DNA from: Promethearchaeota archaeon
GTDB taxonomy: Archaea; Asgardarchaeota; Lokiarchaeia; Sigynarchaeales; SOKP01
Length of the DNA stretch: 13,815 bases
Reading direction: 5' to 3'
Assembly: GCA_019058515.1 (NCBI GenBank)
Contig: JAHPYY010000106.1
Span: 1-13,815, forward strand
Under the pieces are notes generated by a model. It worked only from the letters and a program-made list of their open reading frames with translations. It made no database searches and was not told where the DNA came from. Shown here piece after piece: positions 8,076-13,815 of the stretch; positions within the stretch are counted from its first letter, which is position 1; each line of letters starts with the position of its first letter. A program made the translations under genes and the position numbers.

Positions 8076-9302
8076 TCAAACTAATTTCGCTACGTTATTT
8101 CCCAGAATTCTGTTTTTCCTCAAATGAATTTTTTCAAGCACATAATGACTCAAGAGATAACAAACGATGACTGTTAAAGGAAATACGAAGGCTAGTTTAA
8201 TAATAGGATAAAGGCTTAAGAAGGCAAATCCAACGGATATCACAACAAGGACGAGCGGATGAAGTAGGTACATATGATACGCGCTATTGGAAAAGTTCTG
8301 TAATATAGACCCTTGCTTATTGAATTTTGAGTAAAAAACCTTGATTAAGACAAAAATAACTCCCATACAGATGATATTATCAACCATAGCAAGTAAAAAA
8401 GCGTGTAAGTTGAGCCGCCTGTTGAAAACTATAAAATCTACATCCGTTGCGATGGCTAGGATAAAATCGATGTAAATTATAACGAGTAAAATTAATATTG
8501 TAATTAACCATAATTTGATATGTGTTTTAGTTATTTTTTCGAACCAACGATACCTAATACAGATAACTCCAATGCTAAACATCATTAGATATTCAATGAG
8601 TTGGCCCCATGGTATTTCGAGGGGGCGTACATCTATAGGTAAGAATATACGAACCAAAAACGCAAAAAATCCTAATCCTAAAGCTAAAAGAAGCAAATAA
8701 GGATATCTTGGGATTTCAAATTCCTTAGGAATTTTTTGTTGCATCGAATTTAACTTAGTTACTTGACGCCAAAAAGTATAAATAGCGGTGAATATTAGTA
8801 AAACCTTGAGAAACCACATCGGACCCCCAAATGATAAAAAGTTAATGAAATCTTCCCAAGATAAAAATATACCAAAATAATAATCTAGAAATATTCCTTG
8901 CAACACGGGATTAGTATTCCAAGGGGAAATCCCCAATTTGGCAAGGGTATAAATCGTAAGAGGATTTATTAATACGGCATAAACAAGGAGAGGGATACCG
9001 AGACGAATAAGACGTCCTTTCCAAAAATTACGAACACCTTTTCGATCGTAACTTTTAGGGGTAAAATAACCCCCTAATAAAAAGAATAATCCTAATAGGG
9101 AAGTTTGAAACACACCTCCAATTGAAGCTATAATTAGAAAGAAAATTTCACTGAAAGGATCAAGTGGATTAGATTCTTTATAGTACCACCACCCTACTTC
9201 AAAATAAGTGACCATTATGTGCCAAAAAATCACTAAGATAGTAAAAAGGACTTTTATATTATCTAGGAATAGATACCATATTTTCTTAGTTTCTGTGATC
9301 AT
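8076..9302 (-). CDS. Acyltransferase family 3 integral membrane protein (OatA/MdoC-like)
   Basis: A 408-residue protein with about 10-11 hydrophobic helices, matching the acyltransferase-3 family (PF01757), whose members move acyl groups such as acetyl or succinyl from the cytoplasmic side onto extracellular sugars. Counting from Met at 9302, LDNIKVL at 13-19 opens helix 1, and the conserved His of the family is His28 (FWH). GRLIRLGIPLL at 96-106 is the basic loop, GPMWFL at 160-165 the conserved W-F-L motif, and YHMYLLHP at 342-349 the late Y-L-L-H-P motif. The frame extends to an ATG at 9365, but the extra 21 residues do not resemble the family, and AAAAGGAGAT at 9313-9322 is a ribosome-binding site for the ATG at 9302. 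The last residues, ILGNNVAKLV, match the C-terminus of the broken amidohydrolase next door (ILGNNVAKLLGL) and look foreign to this family. The target may be a cell-surface glycan; the neighbours do not settle it. Confidence 0.8.
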   Translation of the reverse strand: MITETKKIWYLFLDNIKVLFTILVIFWHIMVTYFEVGWWYYKESNPLDPFSEIFFLIIASIGGVFQTSLLGLFFLLGGYFTPKSYDRKGVRNFWKGRLIRLGIPLLVYAVLINPLTIYTLAKLGISPWNTNPVLQGIFLDYYFGIFLSWEDFINFLSFGGPMWFLKVLLIFTAIYTFWRQVTKLNSMQQKIPKEFEIPRYPYLLLLALGLGFFAFLVRIFLPIDVRPLEIPWGQLIEYLMMFSIGVICIRYRWFEKITKTHIKLWLITILILLVIIYIDFILAIATDVDFIVFNRRLNLHAFLLAMVDNIICMGVIFVLIKVFYSKFNKQGSILQNFSNSAYHMYLLHPLVLVVISVGFAFLSLYPIIKLAFVFPLTVIVCYLLSHYVLEKIHLRKNRILGNNVAKLV

Positions 9303-9312
9303 GACAAATAAT

Positions 9313-9322
9313 ATCTCCTTTT
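9313..9322 (-). promoter_or_regulatory. Ribosome-binding site deciding the acyltransferase start
   Basis: AAAAGGAGAT on the minus strand lies 10 bases before the ATG at 9302 and inside the longer open frame that begins at 9365. It favours the shorter protein, which also begins where family similarity begins. Confidence 0.55.
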
Positions 9323-9399
9323 TAGATTTAAAGTCCGTAGCAATTCTGGATGCAAAAAAATTCAACTAACATCATGATATTAAATAGGCCCTTCGAATA

Positions 9400-10301
9400 T
9401 TATAAGCCAAGCAATTTTGCTACGTTATTTCCTAATATTGCATTTTTTTCTTCTTCGGTGAAGTCTTGAGGTCCCATGAGTTTTAATGGAGGAGGAATTT
9501 TCAGCTTCAAATCACCTTAACCCAGTTTTCAAGTGAGAAGATATGGGTGAATAGTGGCCAATCAGAACCAAAGAGAATTTTTTTTATGCCGCACATCATC
9601 TTAGCTTGATACAATCCTTGAATGAATACGGGAAGTGAGTACTTTAAAGCTGGTTCCCAAGCAGATATGTCTAAGTATACATTCGGGTTCTTAACTGCAA
9701 CCGCAAAGGCTTGATTCGTGAAAGGATCCCCCATATGAGCCAGAATTAACTTAAGGTCTGGAAAATCAACTGCGACTGCGTCTACATAGACAGGTTGACA
9801 ATGTTTGAGATAGCTATATTGAGGACCTAACCCCGTGTGAACAAGGATAGGTATGTTTAATTCTTCGGCTCGTCTATAGAAGGGATAAAATTCTTAATCT
9901 TTGGGGCAAAATCCCGTTAAAGTATAGAATTTAACTCCTCCAAATCCTAAGGTTTCTACACTCCTTTCTAACTCCATTATAGCTTCATCTCCCCTCTTAG
10001 GGTCGATGCCTGCGAACCCAATAAATTTATCGGGGTAATTATTTAGAATTTCGGCCACATAGTTGTTATATTCTTTATAACTCAACTCGTGTCTAAACTT
10101 AAAATTTCCATCTAATGCTAATAAAACCGTTTTATCTATACCTGCTTCTTCCATTTCCCGAACCAGTCGTTCAACGCTTCCATCATACACCATTTTAGGA
10201 TCGGGACATTTTAAACTTCTAATCACGGAATCTACGATTTTAACGAAATCTTAGCTAGCAAACCTTTCGTCCCAAATATGACAATGAACATCAATTATCA
10301 T
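9400..10301 (-). pseudogene. Broken amidohydrolase (amidohydrolase-2 / TIM-barrel metal-dependent hydrolase)
   Basis: The frame can be rebuilt from an ATG at 10301 to a TAA at 9400-9402 and would give about 300 residues, normal for the PF04909 family. It opens with MIIDVHCHIW, the metal-binding H-x-H strand. AGIDKTVLLALD, FIGFAGIDP, GFGGVKFYT, IPILVHTG (metal-ligand His), LILAHMGDP and ILFGSDWPLF (the late catalytic Asp) follow in the family order, and it ends ILGNNVAKLLGL. Three lesions break it: TAA at 10251-10253 (after FAS), TAA at 9894-9896 (after CPKD), and a net one-base loss just after WVKVI near 9507-9511, where one extra G would restore WKLKIPP. The two longest intact pieces are 9894-10226 and 9507-9734. 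An AAGGT at 10308-10312 is a good ribosome-binding site six bases before the ATG. With so few lesions, inactivation looks recent; assembly error is the alternative. Confidence 0.85.
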
Positions 10302-10307
10302 TTTTTT

Positions 10308-10312
10308 ACCTT
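10308..10312 (-). promoter_or_regulatory. Shine-Dalgarno-like site of the amidohydrolase pseudogene
   Basis: AAGGT on the minus strand, six bases before the ATG at 10301. It supports the rebuilt start, which also begins exactly at the H-x-H metal-binding strand. Confidence 0.45.
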
Positions 10313-10379
10313 GGATTTCGCACATTAATGATATGTTAAATTTTGATATGATGAAAGAAATTTAAGCCTTTCAGTCCGT

Positions 10380-10505
10380 CTAAAATTCCTTGTTTTGCGA
10401 TTTATTAGCTATTTGAGGTTTATCCACGTTTTTTTTTAGTTCCTTATCCTCAAAAAGTATTTTAGTGGGTTTTTTTTGTCGATGGGAGTGTTACACATCC
10501 AGCAT
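10380..10505 (-). pseudogene. Short gene remnant with an in-frame TAA
   Basis: A 42-codon frame from ATG at 10505 to TAG at 10380-10382 has a TAA as its fifth codon (10491-10493). The rest is a charged peptide (ILFEDKELKKNVDKPQ followed by IANKSQNKEF). The DNA for IANKS lies in a 17-base stretch (10398-10414) that is identical to 10986-11002, just past the stop of the 11025-11480 membrane-protein copy, where the shifted tail reads KLKIANKSK. This may be the C-terminal scrap of a further copy of that gene. It is short, and chance is possible. Confidence 0.3.
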
Positions 10506-10589
10506 TAGTTTTCTATTTTAATTTAAAAGGGAGCACTACTATTAAAGGAACCATAGATTTAGAGTTCGAGAAAATATAACTGATATTTT

Positions 10590-10880
10590 TTAAAAGTTTG
10601 TAGGTGCCGTTTTCTTAACTTTTTTAAGTTTGCTAAATGACAACTTTCCTTTGAAGAAAAGGTAAGCGAATATGAGAATTATAGGTGTCATAATGATTGA
10701 TAATATTATGTATAATAGGGTGTTAGTCGTAATCCCAATAATGTAGAAAATAAAATCTACTATGCCAAGTGCAATAAGAATTACTCTCCACCATACATCA
10801 TATTCGGTATATTCTACCCTTGAACGAGGACGTTCTCCAAATATTTTTAATCACCAAGCATATTTGTTTTGATAAAACAT
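10590..10880 (-). pseudogene. Small two-helix membrane protein, copy 2 (in-frame TGA)
   Basis: The frame runs from ATG at 10880 to TAA at 10590-10592, 97 codons. A TGA at 10851-10853 (codon 10) interrupts it; the paralogue at 11025-11480 has CGA (Arg) at the same place. Rebuilt, the protein has a basic amphipathic N-terminus (LKIFGERPRSRVEYTEYDVW), two hydrophobic helices (RVILIALGIVDFIFYIIG and LLYIILSIIMTPIILIFAYL) and a basic tail (FFKGKLSFSKLKKVKK). The family is not recognised. No in-frame ATG, GTG or TTG follows the TGA early enough to keep both helices, so the copy is probably dead unless the stop is read through. The whole gene with its promoter lies in a direct repeat shared with the next copy. 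Confidence 0.55.
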
Positions 10881-10970
10881 TTTATTTTTTGTTCAAAAAA
10901 AAATGAATTCGCTATGATACTTATCGTATCTCACATATATAAAAATTTTTATAGAAGTTTCAGCCCATCA
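10630..10970. repeat. Imperfect direct repeat, copy A (membrane gene plus promoter)
   Basis: Pairs with 11218-11569. Identity is very high at the ends: 10633-10670 differs from its partner at about one base in 38, and 10903-10970 at only a few bases. It is lower in the middle, where copy B carries about 11 extra bases. The repeat covers most of the small membrane-protein gene, its start region and its TATA box. Confidence 0.85.
10931..10950 (-). promoter_or_regulatory. TATA-like promoter of membrane-protein copy 2
   Basis: On the minus strand this reads as a T/A-rich box (TTTTTATATATG) about 55-65 bases upstream of the ATG at 10880, giving a leader of about 30 bases. It is conserved almost base for base in the second repeat copy even though it is not coding, which favours a real function. 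Confidence 0.45.
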
Positions 10971-11002
10971 GTTACAAATTTATTTCGATTTATTAGCTAT
11001 TT

Positions 11003-11140
11003 TAAGTTTTGTAAACAATAACTTTCATTTAAAGAAACGATTAATCAATATGAGAACCATAGCTGCCGATATATATGAAAACATTGCATATATTAGGGTG
11101 TTGGAAGTTACCCCAATTAGGCAGAAAATAAAATAAAAGA
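11003..11140. repeat. Third, partial copy of the two-helix module
   Basis: Aligns by eye with 10627-10760 and 11217-11340: AACTTTC, a Lys-rich stretch, then ATATTAGGGTGTT followed by CCCCAAT. It encodes the second pair of helices in the 11025-11480 frame, ending at RFFK where the other modules continue KGKLSF. It is more diverged than the other two copies, so the internal duplication is probably older. Confidence 0.6.
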
Positions 11141-11480
11141 AAATAAAATAGGATGTTATCCCAATGAGGTAGAAAATAAGTCTCTTTATTGAGGGTATAT
11201 TGTTAACTAATTGATGTTTTCTAAATGATAACTTTCCTTTGAAGAAAAGGTAAGCGAACGTGCAAATTACATTTCCTATTATATTTGATAATATATAATA
11301 AAATAGGCTGTTAGTTGTTATCCCAGCGGTGTATAACATATAAACTGCTATACCAAGTGCAATAAAAATTAAAATAAGAGTTACTCTGAACCATACATCG
11401 TATTCAGTATATTCTCTCCTTGAACGAGGATATTCTCCAAAGATTTTTAATCGCCAATTACATAGGTTTTTGCAAAATAT
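11025..11480 (-). pseudogene. Small membrane protein, copy 1: duplicated two-helix module, no normal start
   Basis: An open frame of 152 codons. From the first ATG (11339) only 104 residues remain, losing the conserved N-terminus (LKIFGEYPRSRREYTEYDVW) that is plainly still coded upstream. At the position of the ATG in the sister copy this frame has ATA (11478-11480), and the next in-frame stop upstream is reached without any ATG, GTG or TTG. The protein has four hydrophobic helices in two homologous pairs. The first pair ends YLFFKGKLSF; the second ends RFFK and then TGA (11025-11027) where the first has GGA (Gly). Beyond that TGA the frame continues KLLFTKLKIANKSK to a TAA at 10980. It is probably a decayed gene, or one using an unusual start. 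The family is unknown. A short 104-residue protein from 11339 remains possible. Confidence 0.5.
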
Positions 11481-11569
11481 TTTAAATTTTGTTCGAAAAA
11501 TATGAATTCGCTATGATACTTATTGTATCTCACATATATAAAAATTATTATAGAAGTTTCAGTCCATCA
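11218..11569. repeat. Imperfect direct repeat, copy B
   Basis: Partner of 10630-10970. Its right end lies seven bases before the likely original start of the MFS gene at 11576, so the promoter part of this copy sits between two divergent genes. Confidence 0.85.
11530..11550. promoter_or_regulatory. TATA-like element between divergent genes
   Basis: CACATATATAAAAATT lies on the plus strand about 30-40 bases before 11576, the probable original MFS start. Its complement faces the membrane-protein frame at 11480. It could serve either direction. The plus-strand spacing fits a nearly leaderless MFS transcript, common in archaea. Confidence 0.4.
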
Positions 11570-11575
11570 TATTGC

Positions 11576-12853
11576 ATAACCGAAATTAATAACGACAACA
11601 AAGAAACACCTGACAGGTACTTTAAGTACTTAGTATTCGTATTAATGATCGTCCAAATTCTTGACACATATACGACCGTGTTACCAGGTTCATTTCCATC
11701 GTTGATTGCCAAAGAGTTTCTAAGTGACTTTCCCCCGGATGTGCAAAACTCTATAATGGCAACTGCTGGGGCCTTAGTATCGATAGGAATGTACTATCTG
11801 TTTTTTACGCAATATCTTTCGGATAAATTAAGACATAAGAAGATGCTGACGATAACCGTGTGTGGAATGGGAGTGGCAACTTTGGGAATGATATTATCCG
11901 TTAATTACATGGTGTATATGTGTTTCGTGTTCCTGTTGTACTTCTTCTTTAGTTCTGACATTTGATTGATAATGATCAACGAGGAAGCTAAACCTACTAA
12001 AAAAGCGTTATTCTCGAATCTTTTGTTGATTGTGGGGTTAGTTGGACCCATCTATATGGTGATATTCCGTTTTATTTTCGGGTCAGGTTCTGTTCCAAAT
12101 TGGCGAGGTATGATTCTGTTTCCAATGATATTGGGATTTGCGCTTACATTGGTAATTCTTCTATCGCTAAAAGAATCGTCCAAGTTTCTATTGATGAAAG
12201 AAAACCCTTCTATGAGAGAAACGCGATTCTTATTGGAAGATCTAAAACTTGTGTTCAGTATAGAGAATCGAAAAGCTCTAATAGCAATCCTAATCATGAG
12301 TTTCTTTTTCATGGGCGGTAACATGTATATTGGATTATTTGAAAAGTATATTAGCGATGTCGGAACATTATCCCAAGCTCAAGTAACTATAATTATGCTG
12401 ATAACAATATTTATGGTACTAATCGCGTATCTTACGAACGGATTACTAGCCGATCGGATAGGAAGAAAGCCCTTACTATACCTATGGGTTACAATCTCGC
12501 CAATTTCTGTGTTAATATGGGTGATCGGAGCTACAATTCCTCAATACGCTTTCATTTTAGTATTACTGGGTTATTCATTCTCTCACATCACATTTTGGGG
12601 CACCTTATTTATTCTTAGAATCATAGTATTAGAAAATCTTCCTACTGATGGGAGAGGAACGGGATTAGGTATTAGGAGTTTATTAGGATCTATTGGAAGT
12701 ACGACAGCATTGTTTCTGAGCAATTTATTCATAATTATGGTTGGTCTTAGAATCACCTTCATCATCTTCATAATGACAAATCTAATTCTTATCCCACTTT
12801 GCTACTTTTACATAAAGGAGACTAAGGGCGTTGATTTAAGAACGCTGAAATAG
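11576..12853 (+). pseudogene. MFS transporter, sugar-porter-like, interrupted by TGA
   Basis: One continuous frame of about 425 codons with a single TGA at 11963-11965. The two open parts are 11489-11965 and 11966-12853. Sugar-porter hallmarks are SDKLRHKKML after helix 2, KESSKFLL after helix 6 (compare PESPRWLL), ADRIGRKPLL between helices 8 and 9, and KETKGVDL at the C-terminus (compare PETKGV). About 12 hydrophobic segments are present when the stop is ignored. The TGA falls in SSDI*LIMINEEA, a place where a Trp (TGG) would fit, so a single G-to-A change explains it. The start is also doubtful. The frame can begin at TTG 11489 or ATG 11513, but those residues come from the repeated promoter DNA. 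The natural N-terminus looks like ATA at 11576 followed by TEINNDNKETPDRY, suggesting a lost ATG. Whether the part from 11966 is made alone is unknown. Confidence 0.75.
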
Positions 12854-12857
12854 CAAA

Positions 12858-12893
12858 TTTTAGTTTTTCATATTTTTACCATCTTTTTTCTTA
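12858..12893 (+). terminator. T-rich terminator after the MFS gene
   Basis: Four T runs of 4-6 bases within 36 bases (ATTTTAGTTTTTCATATTTT and on) start just after the stop at 12853. This is the usual archaeal pattern without a hairpin. Confidence 0.45.
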
Positions 12894-13011
12894 GTTTCTA
12901 AGTTGTATGACACTCATTGAGTTTAATTTGCGCGTTTTAAGACAAAATTTAAAATAGGAATGTATCTAAATTCAACCTAACACACAATAAGAAACTCAAA
13001 CTACTTAATCG

Positions 13012-13016
13012 GGTGG
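13012..13016 (+). promoter_or_regulatory. Ribosome-binding site of the UlaG-like hydrolase
   Basis: GGTGG, seven bases before the ATG at 13024, matches the archaeal Shine-Dalgarno consensus GGAGGTGA in part and supports this start. Confidence 0.5.
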
Positions 13017-13023
13017 AAATAGA

Positions 13024-13659
13024 ATGGAAATATTTTGGTTAGGACACGCAGCATTTAAAATCAAGACGAATAAGGGAACGGTCATCTATTTAGATCCTTA
13101 CAATCTAACTGGTGATTTAGAACCCGCAGATATTGTAATTTCTTCGCATTCCCATGGGGATCATTTCTCTAGAAAAGATATCAAGAGAGTGGTAAAAGAT
13201 TCTACGATCGTTCTTGGACCTGAAAGCATCAACAATGAGCTAAGCAAATTCAGCGGAAAGGGATTGAAGTTAGGGAAGCCGTATGAAAAAGAGGATGTTA
13301 AAATCGAGTTGGTCCCTGCCTACACGATTCAAAAACCTACTCATCCAAAAGCCAATAACTGGACAGGAACGATTATAGAAGTTGAAGGAAAAAAGGTTTA
13401 TCACGCAGGAGATACTGAGCGAATCCCAGAAATGAAAGATTTAGCGGGAAAGAACATAAATGTGGCGCTAATGCCCTGTGGAGGAACTTACACCATGGAT
13501 TTTGAAGAGTCAACAGATGCTACGGTCGACATAAATCCAGAGATCGTAGTCCCAATGCATAACTGGGATAAAAAAATGGACGAATTTAAGGAGCTTATGG
13601 GAAAAAAAAACCCAAACATCAAAGTTGAGATTCTTGAAGGCAAAACTCTAAAAATCTAG
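13024..13659 (+). CDS. Metallo-beta-lactamase-fold hydrolase, UPF0173 / UlaG-like
   Basis: A complete 211-residue cytoplasmic protein, normal length for this family. It opens with the family's MEIFWLGHAAFKI strand. SHSHGDHFS at 41-49 supplies the first metal ligands (His42, His44, Asp46, His47), HAGD at 127-130 the bridging Asp130, and PMHNWD at 177-182 the last His179. PCGGTYTMD at 151-159 is a conserved loop of the UPF0173 group. Relatives include the L-ascorbate-6-phosphate lactonase UlaG, but most archaeal members have no proven substrate, so only a metal-dependent hydrolase can be claimed. The start at 13024 is backed by GGTGG seven bases upstream. The gene is free of lesions, unlike its left-hand neighbours, and is followed by a T-rich terminator. 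Confidence 0.9.
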   Translation: MEIFWLGHAAFKIKTNKGTVIYLDPYNLTGDLEPADIVISSHSHGDHFSRKDIKRVVKDSTIVLGPESINNELSKFSGKGLKLGKPYEKEDVKIELVPAYTIQKPTHPKANNWTGTIIEVEGKKVYHAGDTERIPEMKDLAGKNINVALMPCGGTYTMDFEESTDATVDINPEIVVPMHNWDKKMDEFKELMGKKNPNIKVEILEGKTLKI

Positions 13660-13665
13660 CTTAAC

Positions 13666-13692
13666 TTTTCTACACCTTTTTATTTTTCTTTT
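13666..13692 (+). terminator. T-rich terminator after the UlaG-like gene
   Basis: Successive T runs (TTTTC, CCTTTTTATTTTTCTTTT) start seven bases after the stop at 13659 and precede the next gene on the same strand. This suggests the two are separate transcripts. Confidence 0.4.
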
Positions 13693-13733
13693 AATTATAA
13701 TTTCTACTCTACTTATCAATTGAGAAATTAAAA

Positions 13734-13815
13734 ATGATACCTGCGTTTAATTTTGCGAGTATTCCAAAAATTATATTTGGAGCAAAAAAATTTAACGATA
13801 TATACGATATTATTC
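13734..13815 (+). CDS. Iron-type alcohol dehydrogenase, N-terminus only
   Basis: ATG at 13734 opens a frame that reaches the right edge, 27 codons. The residues FNFASIPKIIFGAKKFNDI match the N-terminal signature of iron-containing alcohol dehydrogenases (Fe-ADH, PF00465), in which a strand with the pattern P-K-I-I-F-G precedes the first helix. Members reduce aldehydes or ketones with NAD(P)H and bind Fe or another divalent metal further along the chain; that part is outside the window. No Shine-Dalgarno site is seen; the 74-base gap to the preceding gene is A/T-rich. The call rests on 27 residues only. Confidence 0.65.
   Translation, partial: MIPAFNFASIPKIIFGAKKFNDIYDII

Noticed and set aside
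8515..8700. Plus-strand open frame of 61 codons
   Set aside because: It is antisense to the acyltransferase, with no start signal and a composition dictated by the opposite strand.
10300..11500. An insertion sequence as the source of the repeats
   Set aside because: No transposase-like frame, terminal inverted repeats or target-site duplications were found; the repeats encode a membrane protein and its promoter.
12052..12324. Short frames on both strands inside the MFS gene (12052-12324, 12100-12321, 12583-12771)
   Set aside because: They overlap a frame with clear sugar-porter motifs and show no motif or ribosome-binding site of their own.
9400..12853. Reassigned stop codons (alternative genetic code) explaining the in-frame stops
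   Set aside because: The stops are both TAA and TGA and the expected residues differ (Arg, Gly, probably Trp, probably Glu). Intact genes here use TGG for Trp and end normally at TAA or TGA, and a frameshift is also present, so decay explains them better.

Overview
The window looks like a piece of an AT-rich archaeal chromosome, most likely from the Asgard group (Lokiarchaeota-like). This is an inference from three things. A type I membrane protein of about 1190 residues carries dozens of N-glycosylation sequons outside and a longin/roadblock-like domain plus a TPR-like helical tail inside, which is typical of Asgard genomes. Upstream regions are archaeal in style, with TATA-like boxes, short leaders and only occasional Shine-Dalgarno sites. 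The gene set mixes archaeal and bacterial-like metabolism. No RNA gene, CRISPR array or transposase was seen.

Layout. 1-530 (minus) holds the 5' part of an unrecognised gene that runs off the left edge. 531-1415 is very AT-rich and holds only short broken frames. 1416-4045 (minus) is a likely two-gene unit: a GPH/MelB-type sugar symporter followed by a cytoplasmic PF00756-type esterase, fitting uptake and de-esterification of a glycoside. 4245-7820 (minus) is the receptor-like glycoprotein. 8076-9302 (minus) is an acyltransferase-3 family integral membrane enzyme.

9400-12853 is a decaying segment. It contains an amidohydrolase with two in-frame TAA codons and one frameshift, a 42-codon remnant, two duplicated copies of a small membrane-protein gene that carry different lesions, and a sugar-porter-like MFS gene with an in-frame TGA and no good start codon. 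The two small membrane genes sit in an imperfect direct repeat of about 345 bp that also duplicates their promoter. A third partial copy of the two-helix module lies between them.

13024-13659 (plus) is an intact UlaG-like metallo-beta-lactamase-fold hydrolase. The first 27 codons of an iron-type alcohol dehydrogenase begin at 13734 and run off the right edge.

The points most worth following are the receptor-like protein, the cluster of independently broken genes next to intact ones, and the last dozen residues of the acyltransferase, which match the C-terminus of the neighbouring broken amidohydrolase and suggest a past recombination between the two loci. All assignments are by eye from motifs; no database search was run.
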